Positions 6,848 to 14,810 of a stretch of 20,320 nt of DNA are shown one piece after another. The position numbers were made by a program, and so were the translations under genes. The stretch spans positions 1 to 20,320 of the forward strand of contig CAZOLY010000043.1 of assembly GCA_964580815.1 (NCBI GenBank). The letters run 5' to 3'. Positions within the stretch are counted from its first letter, which is position 1. Each line of letters starts with the position of its first letter. This stretch comes from G020354785 sp964580815 (GTDB lineage: Bacteria > Bacteroidota > Bacteroidia > Bacteroidales > UBA10428). The notes under the pieces were generated by a model. It saw only the letters and a list, made by a program, of their open reading frames with translations, searched no databases and was not told the origin of the DNA.

Positions 6848-8635
6848 ATGAAATTTACAAATACAGGGAAAAAAGATATTATTAAGCTTACACTCTTACT
6901 TGCGATCATTTTATTTATTAATTTCATTGCAGGCTTTACAAATATTAAAATAGACCTGACAAAAGAGAAAAAATACTCCCTGGCCCCTGTATCAAAAGAG
7001 ATACTGAAAAACCTGGACGATATCGTTTACATAAAAATTTATCTTGATGGTAAGCTGAGTATACCCTATAAAAAGTTTAAAAGAAGTATTGAAGATAAAC
7101 TCGAAGAATTTAAGGTTTACGCGAAGGGCAACCTGGTATATATCTTCATTGATCCTTTAAAAGATGCGGATCCTGACATACAAAATAAAGTACTTTATGA
7201 ACTAAAAAAGAAAAGGCTTAATATTATTAATTACAGGTACAAAAACAGGGAAGGTGATCTTACATTTACTGCAATTGTCCCTGGTGCGCTGATATCATAC
7301 AGGGGTAATGAAGTGCCTCTAAACCTGCTCAAAGACGGTCCCATGTCAGACGAGGAAAAGATAAACAGCTCACTTGAATTACTTGAATATAAATTCATAA
7401 ACACGATTCGTAAAATATCAGATGATAATCCTGATACCATTGCTTTTATAATAGGACATGGTGAATTATACGGCTATGAGCTTGATGATATTTACCAGGA
7501 ACTTAAAAACAGCTATGAAGTTAATGATAGTATGAAAATAAGCGGACAGGCGGGAATCCTTGATAAGTATAAGTCAATAATCATTGCAAAACCAAGATAC
7601 AGATTTTCTGAAGCTGACAAGTTTGTAATAGATCAATATATTATGAACGGGGGAAAGGTATTATGGCTGATTGATGCTGTATCTGTAAATGCCGACAGTC
7701 TGGCAAAAGGTACAGCTCTGGCTTTTATAAACCAGCTGAATATTGAAGACCAGCTATTCCGTTATGGTATCAGAATTAATCCTGTGCTGGTCAAAGATAA
7801 GATGTGCAGCATCCTTCCGATAAATGTAGCACCAACAGGTCAGGCTGCAGTGTGGGAACCTTTTGACTGGCTTTACTTTCCTTTATTAAATCCTTCACCT
7901 GACCATCCTGTAACAAAAAACACAGGTTATTTGAGATCACAGTTTGTTAATACTATTGACACATTGGGATCCCGCAAGTCAGTTAAAAAAACAATATTAT
8001 TAAAAACCTCAAAAAGAAATAAGCTGGTTAAGGCACCTGCTGTCATAAGGTTAGGTGAGATCAACTATAATATGCCAGCCAGTGAATTTGATACAGTTGC
8101 AAAACCTGTTGCTGTTCTGCTCGAAGGGACATTTGAAAGTAACTTTAAAAACAGGCCTGTTCCTGGTAATCTTATACCAGGTGAAAAAGAAATACCGTTT
8201 AAGGATAAAAGCGTAAATACCAAAATGATAATTGTTGCTGATGGCGATGTAATAAGGAATGATTTCATGGTACTGCCCGACAGAATTCTTATACTGCCGC
8301 TTAAAACTGATAAGTACATAGAACATATCAATAATTTTTATAATAAAGAAGTACTGGCTGCTTTTTTTGATAATAAAGATTTTATTATAGATGCTATTAA
8401 TTACCTGACAAATACCAGGGGAATCACTGAATTAAAAAACAGGGAATATAAATTAAGACTTCTCGACAGCGAGAAGACCGGCAGCAGAAAAAAACGTTTG
8501 AAATGGCAATTAATAAATACTGTGCTTCCTGTTTTTATAATAATTATCTTCGGCATATTTTATAATTATATAAGAAGAATAAAGTATACTTCGCCGGTAG
8601 TCCTGCAAGATTCAGATGAGGCTCGCAGAGTGTAA
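6848..8635 (+). CDS. gldG: Gliding-motility-associated ABC transporter auxiliary protein GldG
   Basis: A 595-residue protein with the GldG layout: one N-terminal membrane anchor (11-31), then the signature IDLTKEKKYSLA (35-46), a large periplasmic part and a C-terminal anchor (about 556-573) followed by basic residues (YIRRIKY). The extracytoplasmic region includes AFIIGHGELYGYEL in the middle and VLWLIDAVSVNADS further on, typical of this uncharacterised ABC auxiliary domain. There is no Walker motif, so it is not the ATPase. The gene begins 20 bp after gldF and is surely co-expressed. The role in gliding is established for Flavobacterium; here it may instead serve envelope transport. Length is slightly above the 560-590 usual for the family, within normal variation. 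Confidence 0.9.
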   Translation: MKFTNTGKKDIIKLTLLLAIILFINFIAGFTNIKIDLTKEKKYSLAPVSKEILKNLDDIVYIKIYLDGKLSIPYKKFKRSIEDKLEEFKVYAKGNLVYIFIDPLKDADPDIQNKVLYELKKKRLNIINYRYKNREGDLTFTAIVPGALISYRGNEVPLNLLKDGPMSDEEKINSSLELLEYKFINTIRKISDDNPDTIAFIIGHGELYGYELDDIYQELKNSYEVNDSMKISGQAGILDKYKSIIIAKPRYRFSEADKFVIDQYIMNGGKVLWLIDAVSVNADSLAKGTALAFINQLNIEDQLFRYGIRINPVLVKDKMCSILPINVAPTGQAAVWEPFDWLYFPLLNPSPDHPVTKNTGYLRSQFVNTIDTLGSRKSVKKTILLKTSKRNKLVKAPAVIRLGEINYNMPASEFDTVAKPVAVLLEGTFESNFKNRPVPGNLIPGEKEIPFKDKSVNTKMIIVADGDVIRNDFMVLPDRILILPLKTDKYIEHINNFYNKEVLAAFFDNKDFIIDAINYLTNTRGITELKNREYKLRLLDSEKTGSRKKRLKWQLINTVLPVFIIIIFGIFYNYIRRIKYTSPVVLQDSDEARRV

Positions 8636-8760
8636 ATACATTGATTTTGATCCTATGCTTCAGGATGTTGACTATTTTCTGAAAAAATAATTATCTACAG
8701 GACTGGAAATAATAATTTTTTTGTAATATTGATACACTATTAAAACAAGGTAACAAATCA

Positions 8761-8777
8761 AATATTCCTGGAATATT
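8761..8777. promoter_or_regulatory. Perfect 17-bp palindrome upstream of dnaN
   Basis: AATATTCC, one central T, then GGAATATT: a perfect 8+1+8 inverted repeat ending 17 bp before the dnaN ATG. The loop is too short for a hairpin terminator and no T-run follows. The symmetry and position suit a dimeric DNA-binding protein acting on the dnaN promoter or leader. Function unproven. Confidence 0.45.
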
Positions 8778-8794
8778 ACTTAAACTTTTAACAA

Positions 8795-9928
8795 ATGAAA
8801 TTTGTAGTATCAAGTGTTGATCTTTTAAATCATTTGCAATCAGTAAACAGGGTAATAAATCCCAAAAACACATTACCTATACTTGACAACTTTCTTTTTG
8901 ATCTTAAGGGAAAAGAGCTTAAAATTACTGCCTCGGATCTGGAAACAACGATGATAACCACGATGGAGCTTGAGAATGCCAATGAATCAGGGAGCATAGC
9001 TGTACCTGCCCGACTGCTGACAGATTCGCTTAAAGAGTTTCCCGAACAGCCGTTAACATTTGATATTAACCTTGAGACCCTTTCTATTGTGATTAATACA
9101 GAAAACGGACAGTTTACCGTAGTAGGCCAGAAAGGTTCGGATTTTCCCCAGATCCCTCCAATAAAGGAAGACAAAAAATCGAGTTACCAGGTTAGTTATG
9201 AAATACTTGCAAACGGACTGAATAATACATTTTTTGCCACTGCCGACGATGAGTTAAGACCTGTTATGAATGGGATATTTTTTGAACTGGCCCCTGACAG
9301 TTTAACATTTGTTGCTTCAGATGCACATAAGCTTGTACGGTATAAGAGGGAAGATGCCAAAACTGATATAAACTCATCATTTATATTACCAAAAAAGCCG
9401 GCCAGCCTGCTCAGAAATATTATTTCCAAAGACAAAGAAAAGCAGGTTGCAATAGAGTTCGACGATAAAAATGCATTTTTTACCCTGGCAAAGTATAAAT
9501 TAGTATGCAGACTTGTAGAAGGCAATTACCCGAGTTATAATTCAGTAATTCCTTCAGATAATACAAATAAATTAATTATTGACAGGCTTAATTTTTTAAA
9601 TACCCTTAAGCGCGTATCAATATTTTCAAATCAGGCAAGTAATTTAGTTAAGTTAAAACTAAAGGGAAATCAGTTAACTGTTTCAGCCCAGGATATTGAC
9701 TTCTCAATTTCAGCTTATGAAAGGCTTTCATGCCAGTATGAAGGAGATGATATGGAAATAGGCTTCAAATCGATATTTTTAATCGAAATATTATCCAATC
9801 TCAAATCCTCTGACGTTGTAATGGAACTCTCCGATCCTTCCAGAGCAGGGTTGTTCCTCCCATTGCAGAAAGATAATGATGATGAAGATGTGCTAATGCT
9901 TCTTATGCCGATGATGATAAATGCTTAA
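8795..9928 (+). CDS. dnaN: DNA polymerase III beta subunit (sliding clamp)
   Basis: The ring-shaped clamp that tethers the replicative polymerase to DNA; it acts as a homodimer of three-domain subunits. The 377 residues match the usual 366-378. The N-terminus MKFVVSSVDLLNHLQSVNRVI, then NTLPILDNFLF (25-35), is diagnostic. The middle domain carries LRPVMNGIFFEL and FVASDAHKLVRYK, and the protein ends with the conserved LLMPMMINA, equivalent to the family's LIMPMRL tail that forms part of the partner-binding pocket. No dnaA or recF lies nearby, so this is not the classical origin-linked dnaN arrangement, which is common for this phylum. Only 60 bp separate it from the downstream exonuclease gene. 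I saw no clear -33/-7 pair in the 159 bp upstream. Confidence 0.97.
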   Translation: MKFVVSSVDLLNHLQSVNRVINPKNTLPILDNFLFDLKGKELKITASDLETTMITTMELENANESGSIAVPARLLTDSLKEFPEQPLTFDINLETLSIVINTENGQFTVVGQKGSDFPQIPPIKEDKKSSYQVSYEILANGLNNTFFATADDELRPVMNGIFFELAPDSLTFVASDAHKLVRYKREDAKTDINSSFILPKKPASLLRNIISKDKEKQVAIEFDDKNAFFTLAKYKLVCRLVEGNYPSYNSVIPSDNTNKLIIDRLNFLNTLKRVSIFSNQASNLVKLKLKGNQLTVSAQDIDFSISAYERLSCQYEGDDMEIGFKSIFLIEILSNLKSSDVVMELSDPSRAGLFLPLQKDNDDEDVLMLLMPMMINA

Positions 9929-9988
9929 TTGTTAATCATAAAAAAGCTTCTTATTTATAACACTTTTTGCCTCTTTTAACACTATTAA

Positions 9989-10756
9989 ATGAAACTTGAA
10001 TTAAGAAATCCCTTAATATTTTTTGATTTAGAGACTACAGGAATAAATATTTCAAGTGACAGGATTGTAGAACTATCATACTTAAAAATATATCCGAATG
10101 GTGATGAAGAGTCAAAGACAATTAAAGTAAATCCAACAATACCCATCCCTGAAAAATCAACACTGATTCATGGAATAACCGATGAAGATGTTAAGGATGC
10201 TCCTGTATTTGCGGAGGTAGCCAAAACACTCACAAAAATAATGGAAGGATGCGATCTGGCAGGGTATAATTCCAATAAATTTGATATTCCCCTCCTGGCA
10301 GAGGAGTTTTTAAGGGCAGACATTGATATTGACCTTAAGAAAAGAAAGTTTGTCGATGTGCAGGTGATTTTTCACAAGAAGGAACAAAGAACACTAAGTG
10401 CAGCATATAAATTTTACTGCAATAAAGAACTGGATGAAGCCCACAGTGCTGAGGCCGATACCAGGGCTACCTATGAAATTCTTAAAGCCCAGCTTGAAAA
10501 ATATGATGACCTGCCCAATGACGTAGACAAACTTGCAGCCTTCTCGAGTCATAACAGAAACGTTGATTTTGCCGGAAGAATTGTATATAATGACAAGGGA
10601 GAAGAAATATTTAACTTCGGCAAGTATAAAGGGCAAAAGGTTGAAGACATATTTAAAAAAGATCCTGCATATTATGGATGGATGATAAATAACGATTTCC
10701 CCCTTTATACTAAAAAAGTATTGACATCTATCAAATTAAAAGGAGCGTTTAAATAG
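9989..10756 (+). CDS. DnaQ-family (DEDDh) 3'-5' exonuclease
   Basis: A 255-residue protein with a DEDDh exonuclease domain in residues 8-170. The metal-binding residues are all present: Asp13 and Glu15 in FFDLETTG, Asp99 in NSNKFDIPLL, His152 and Asp157 in AHSAEADTRA. A second small domain (about 195-250) with FNFGKYKGQKVEDIFKKDP and YYGWMIN resembles the C-terminal domain found in exodeoxyribonuclease X-like proteins. It degrades single-stranded 3' ends; whether it is the proofreading subunit of the replicative polymerase or a repair exonuclease cannot be settled. Its place directly after dnaN favours a replication-linked role. I see no obvious QLxLF-type clamp-binding peptide. The start ATG lacks a clear ribosome-binding site. 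The FAH gene begins 9 bp after its stop. Confidence 0.9.
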   Translation: MKLELRNPLIFFDLETTGINISSDRIVELSYLKIYPNGDEESKTIKVNPTIPIPEKSTLIHGITDEDVKDAPVFAEVAKTLTKIMEGCDLAGYNSNKFDIPLLAEEFLRADIDIDLKKRKFVDVQVIFHKKEQRTLSAAYKFYCNKELDEAHSAEADTRATYEILKAQLEKYDDLPNDVDKLAAFSSHNRNVDFAGRIVYNDKGEEIFNFGKYKGQKVEDIFKKDPAYYGWMINNDFPLYTKKVLTSIKLKGAFK

Positions 10757-10765
10757 ATTTACGGC

Positions 10766-11377
10766 ATGAAAATAATCTGTATAGGCAGAAATTACAGGGA
10801 ACATGCAAGAGAGTTAAACCAGCCTGTCCCCGCAGAACCGATATTTTTCATGAAACCTGATTCGTCAATTATAAATAATAATAAGCCCTTCTTCCTGCCT
10901 GACTTTTCGGGAGAAATACATCATGAGGTCGAAATTGTCATTAAAATATGCCGGCTGGGGAAAAATATTGATGAAAAGTATGCCCATCGTTATTACGAAG
11001 ATATAGGCATTGGTATTGATTTTACTGCACGTGACCTGCAGCGAAAATGCATTGAAGAAGGTTATCCATGGGAGATATCAAAAGCATTTGACGGATCTGC
11101 CCCACTGGGCAGATTCCTTAAAAAAAGTAAATTGCCTGATATAAGTTCAATCAATTTCCAGCTTGATATTAACGGCAAGACGATTCAGAAAGGGAGCACA
11201 AAAGATTTAATTTTTTCATTTGACAAACTTATTGCTTATATATCCGGATTTGTTACTCTTAAAATAGGGGATCTTATTTTTACAGGAACACCTGCCGGGG
11301 TAGGCCCTGTAAAGATAGGTGATCATCTTTCTGCTTCTGTTGAGGATTTAATACTATTGGATTTTTTTATAAGATAG
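10766..11377 (+). CDS. Fumarylacetoacetate hydrolase (FAH) family protein
   Basis: A 203-residue compact FAH-fold enzyme similar to FAHD1/acylpyruvase and 2-hydroxyhepta-dienedioate isomerase types. The divalent-metal site is intact: Glu54 and Glu56 in HHEVEIVI, and Asp85 in GIGIDFTARD, with the same 29-residue spacing as in FAHD1. Further family motifs are KAFDGSAPLG (106-115) and the C-terminal FTGTPAGVGPVKIGD. Members hydrolyse or decarboxylate 2-oxo acids such as oxaloacetate and acylpyruvates; the substrate cannot be read from sequence. It follows the exonuclease by 9 bp, so it is transcribed with a replication-type gene despite having no obvious functional link. No terminator hairpin is visible in the 34 bp before the convergent kinase gene. 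Confidence 0.92.
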   Translation: MKIICIGRNYREHARELNQPVPAEPIFFMKPDSSIINNNKPFFLPDFSGEIHHEVEIVIKICRLGKNIDEKYAHRYYEDIGIGIDFTARDLQRKCIEEGYPWEISKAFDGSAPLGRFLKKSKLPDISSINFQLDINGKTIQKGSTKDLIFSFDKLIAYISGFVTLKIGDLIFTGTPAGVGPVKIGDHLSASVEDLILLDFFIR

Positions 11378-11411
11378 AGCATTTTAACTTGCCAACAGAG
11401 CGAGGAATATT

Positions 11412-13688
11412 TTAGAAGTAACTATTTAACTTTGCCAGCAATTCCTTTCTGTTTATTGGTTTAGTAACAAAATCATCACATCCTGCCTTCTCGGCTCTTA
11501 TTTTGTCTTCCGGCAAAGCGTTGGCTGTCTGTACAACCACCGGTATTTCAGGTCTTATTTTCTTAATCTCGGAAGTTGTGGTATACCCATCCATTTCAGG
11601 AATACGCAAATCCATTAAGACCAAATCTATATCCGGATGGTTCTTAACAGAACTTATGGCCTCCAGACCACTTTCAGCCAAAATTATATTCACATTTGTC
11701 GGCTCCATTATCTCCTTTAAATATTCACAGCCAAGCAGGTCATCTTCGACAATAAGGATTTTTTTGCTACTCCAGTCATATTCTTCTTCAGAATTTGTTA
11801 TTGTCATCTTTTTACTTTTTAACACAGAACGTTTAAAAGGGATAGTAAAATAAAAAGTTGATCCTTTACCCTTAGCTGACTCAACCCATATCTTTCCTCC
11901 CATTAATTTCACAAGTCCTTTGCATATAGGCAATCCGAGTCCTGTCCCTCCATATTTCCTGGTAAATGATTCATCTTCCTGTCTGAATTTTTCAAAAACT
12001 ATAGTTAGCTTGTTTTTTGATATACCAATTCCCGTATCTTTAACAAATATCACAAGAGCGGAATCATCCTTCAATATATATCCGAATTCAATTTCCCCTT
12101 TATGGGTGAATTTCATAGCATTACATAGAAGATTATATAAAACTTGCCTTATCCTTGCTTCATCACCCACAATATAACAATCAGAATCTTTAAATACGGT
12201 TGAGTAATTTATCATTATACTGCTTCTTTCCTGGGATTTTCTAAGAGATTCAAACTGGCCATATAGTCCAGCCATCATTTTATTCAAATCCACATCATCC
12301 GTATTCAGCTCAAGCTGACCGGCTTCAATTTTTGAAAAGTCAATAATATCATTAATAATTGATAAAAATTGATTTGCGCTGGTATTTACATACTCAATAT
12401 ACTGTTTTCTTTTTTCCGGGGACAGGGATTCATCCTCAAGCATTTTTGAGAAGCCAAGTATTCCATTCATCGGCGTTCTGATCTCATGACTCATATTTGC
12501 CAGGAAAGAGGACTTTAGCCGGTCACTTTCTTCTGCTTTTTCTTTAGCTTTTATTAATTCCTTTTCATAGAATTTATTTGAAGTAATATCGCGTGCTATG
12601 GAAAATGCAATACCTTTTTCATAAAGTGGCTGTGATATCCATGAAAACCATTTTATAGAACCATCTTTACATATATAACGGTTCTCATGTTTGATAATTG
12701 ATTCATTGTTCCTCAATTTGTCTTTGACAGTGTCAATAGTATTTTGTATATCTTCAGGATGTATAAAATCAAAAATTGTCTTCTTCGTAAATTCTTTATG
12801 CTTATATCCTAATGCTCTCTCAAATGCAGGATTAATCTTTAAAATATTGCCTTTTAAGGTCACTATACAAATTAAATCTGCAGAGAGGTTAAATATCTTG
12901 CTCAGCTCATCTTCAGCCTTTTTACGCTCAGTAATATTAGTTGATATACAACACATAGCGTAAATATTGTCTTTGTCCTGATAAACAGGAAATTTGCAGG
13001 ACAGGAAGGTATAAGGCTCATTATTAACCGGCAGCACTTCCTCAACAAGAACAGTTTTCTGATAACTAATTACTTCCAAATCGGTCTTTACAATGCTCTT
13101 TGCGTATTCTTCCGGGAATATATCATAGTCTGATTTTCCGATAACCTCCATATTACTTATCTGCATTAAGTCCTCAAACTTCTCATTAGTCAGGATATAC
13201 CTGCCGGTTAAATCTTTCATGTATATTATGGCATTTGCATTTTTTAATATGGATCTGAATCGATCTTCACTTTCTTTCAATGCATTTTGCAGGCTCCTTA
13301 TTCTTGTTACATTCTCGAAAGAAATCCCGACATGATTTTCAGGCAGAGGAAAGGCTTTAACTGAAATGAATTCCGGTTCGCCACCCTTTTTTTTGACAGG
13401 AATCACTTTTATGTCTTCAGCTTTTTGCGAAAATATAACTCCGGTTAATGATTGCAGGAGTCTCTCTTCCCTGAATTCCGGCAGGATTGTATCAATTGTT
13501 CTTCCTGTTATATTATCGGCATTTATGCCCAGGAGCTTTCGGGATTCAAAATTTCCATAAACCAGCCGCAGAGTAAAAGGATTGTCTTTTTTCTCTAAAT
13601 GCAGAATAAAAATACCCGAAGGGAAGTTATCAAAAAGTTTAAAATCCTCTTTACTAACAATATTTACGGTAGGTTCGGTTTTACCCAT
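11412..13688 (-). CDS. Hybrid histidine kinase with three PAS domains and a receiver domain
   Basis: A 758-residue soluble sensor kinase with no membrane segment, so its signal is probably cytoplasmic. Domains in order: PAS-like 15-130, PAS 140-256 (AIIYMKDLTGRYILTNEKF), PAS plus PAC 257-372 (RYICKDGSIKWF), a short coiled coil 373-395, HisKA with phosphorylatable His401 in SHEIRTPMNG, and HATPase_c with N box Asn519/Asn523, G1 DTGIGIS (551-557), F box FEKFRQ (565-570) and G2 GGTGLGL (580-586). A C-terminal receiver domain (about 642-758) has acidic Glu648/Asp649/Asp650, phospho-acceptor Asp693, Thr721 and Lys743. All catalytic residues are present. No response regulator or HPt gene adjoins it, so its output partner is elsewhere. 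It lies 77 bp downstream of the alcohol dehydrogenase gene on the same strand. Confidence 0.94.
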   Translation of the reverse strand: MGKTEPTVNIVSKEDFKLFDNFPSGIFILHLEKKDNPFTLRLVYGNFESRKLLGINADNITGRTIDTILPEFREERLLQSLTGVIFSQKAEDIKVIPVKKKGGEPEFISVKAFPLPENHVGISFENVTRIRSLQNALKESEDRFRSILKNANAIIYMKDLTGRYILTNEKFEDLMQISNMEVIGKSDYDIFPEEYAKSIVKTDLEVISYQKTVLVEEVLPVNNEPYTFLSCKFPVYQDKDNIYAMCCISTNITERKKAEDELSKIFNLSADLICIVTLKGNILKINPAFERALGYKHKEFTKKTIFDFIHPEDIQNTIDTVKDKLRNNESIIKHENRYICKDGSIKWFSWISQPLYEKGIAFSIARDITSNKFYEKELIKAKEKAEESDRLKSSFLANMSHEIRTPMNGILGFSKMLEDESLSPEKRKQYIEYVNTSANQFLSIINDIIDFSKIEAGQLELNTDDVDLNKMMAGLYGQFESLRKSQERSSIMINYSTVFKDSDCYIVGDEARIRQVLYNLLCNAMKFTHKGEIEFGYILKDDSALVIFVKDTGIGISKNKLTIVFEKFRQEDESFTRKYGGTGLGLPICKGLVKLMGGKIWVESAKGKGSTFYFTIPFKRSVLKSKKMTITNSEEEYDWSSKKILIVEDDLLGCEYLKEIMEPTNVNIILAESGLEAISSVKNHPDIDLVLMDLRIPEMDGYTTTSEIKKIRPEIPVVVQTANALPEDKIRAEKAGCDDFVTKPINRKELLAKLNSYF

Positions 13689-13765
13689 AAATAATATTTA
13701 TAACCTTTTCAATAAGTTACAAAATATTATGGATATACGAATAAATTTATTAAAATATTTATTAT

Positions 13766-14791
13766 TTACATAACCAGTACTTTTGCTCCTTTAATTTTTC
13801 TTTGTTTTATTTCCAGCAAGGCTTTATTTGCTTCTTTAAGAGAATATTTCTGAATTTCAGGTTTTATAGGTATTTCAGAGGCTATTTTTAAAAATTCACT
13901 TACATCATTACGTTCAACGTTGGCAACACTTTTAATTTCTTTTTCCATCCACAGATGCTTTGAATAATCTATTTTCATAAGATAGTCAATATCAATACTT
14001 TCTTTCCTTATGGCATTTATTACCAGTCTTCCTCCCGGGGCAAGATTATTAAGGGCTTCAACAACGGGTTTCCATACCGGTGTTGTATCAATTATACTAT
14101 CAAGATTGACAGGTGATATATCTGTAGTATCGCCTGTCCACACAGCTCCGATTTGACGTGCAAAATTCCTTTCTTCTTCACTTCTTGCAAAAACATAAAC
14201 CTCTGTGTCAGGGTATTTGTACCTGACCATTTTAAGGACCAGATGAGCAGATGCCCCAAAACCTGTTAAACCCAGTGTTTGCCCGTTCTTGAGGTCTGTG
14301 AGCTTTAAGGAACGATAACCTATTGCCCCTGCACATAACAGGGGAGCGGCTTCAGAATCAGAAAACACCTCAGGAATTTTGAATATAAAGTCCTTTTTAG
14401 CCACCATGTACTCGGCATAACCTCCATGTACATCCCTGCCTGTTGCCATAAAAAAGGGACAAAGATTTTCTTGTCCTGACAGGCAGTATTTACATTTTCC
14501 ACACGATGAATAGATCCACGCCACGCCAACCCTGTCTCCGGTTTTAATTACATTACTTTCATCGTAAATATCCTCCACAATTCCGACAACCTGGTGACCC
14601 AACACAACCGGGAATTTGCCGGGAGGTGTCCTGCCCTCAATCTCATCCAGTTCGGTATGACAGACTCCACAAACATTTATCCTTATTAAAACTTCATCAT
14701 TGGCAGCTTTTGGTTTAGGAATATCTGCCAGATCCAGAGGCTTATTGTTTACTGTCAAATCACATACTCTATTTAAAAGCATTGCTTTCAT
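13766..14791 (-). CDS. Zinc-dependent alcohol dehydrogenase
   Basis: A 341-residue medium-chain dehydrogenase that interconverts alcohols and aldehydes or ketones with NAD(P)H. Catalytic zinc ligands are Cys44 (CGVCHTEL), His66 (GHQVVG) and Cys153; the structural zinc site is Cys97, Cys100, Cys103 and Cys111. The Rossmann segment is GLTGFGASAHL (174-184), with GFGASA in place of the common GxGGxG. CGVCHTEL and CAGAIGYRSL are typical of bacterial AdhA-like alcohol dehydrogenases acting on small primary alcohols, but other substrates are possible. It begins 19 bp after the pyruvate kinase stop on the same strand and is likely co-transcribed with it, which suggests a fermentative or redox-balancing role (inference). 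The ATG at 14791 gives the standard MKAM N-terminus. Confidence 0.93.
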   Translation of the reverse strand: MKAMLLNRVCDLTVNNKPLDLADIPKPKAANDEVLIRINVCGVCHTELDEIEGRTPPGKFPVVLGHQVVGIVEDIYDESNVIKTGDRVGVAWIYSSCGKCKYCLSGQENLCPFFMATGRDVHGGYAEYMVAKKDFIFKIPEVFSDSEAAPLLCAGAIGYRSLKLTDLKNGQTLGLTGFGASAHLVLKMVRYKYPDTEVYVFARSEEERNFARQIGAVWTGDTTDISPVNLDSIIDTTPVWKPVVEALNNLAPGGRLVINAIRKESIDIDYLMKIDYSKHLWMEKEIKSVANVERNDVSEFLKIASEIPIKPEIQKYSLKEANKALLEIKQRKIKGAKVLVM

Positions 14792-14810
14792 GATCAGGTT
14801 TAGTATTTAA

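Noticed and set aside
8650..8666. Possible hairpin ATCCT...AGGAT after gldG
   Set aside because: Only a 5-bp stem with a 7-base loop and no uninterrupted T-run after it; too weak to call a terminator.
8830..9525. Minus-strand open frames of about 110 codons inside dnaN
   Set aside because: They are antisense shadows of dnaN; their serine-rich composition mirrors the coding strand and no motif is present.
9942..9968. AAAAAG...CTTTTT inverted repeat after dnaN
   Set aside because: Six AT-rich pairs with a 15-base loop would be a marginal stem at best; not distinguishable from background in this composition.
11384..11437. Near-identical copies of TTAACTTGCCA and TTAACTTTGCCA around the FAH/kinase junction
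   Set aside because: Two short imperfect copies in AT-rich DNA, one inside the kinase coding sequence; no third copy and no sign of a mobile element or attachment site.
14320..14529. 69-codon frame inside the alcohol dehydrogenase gene on the same strand
   Set aside because: It overlaps the structural zinc region of an intact dehydrogenase in another frame and has no separate start signal.
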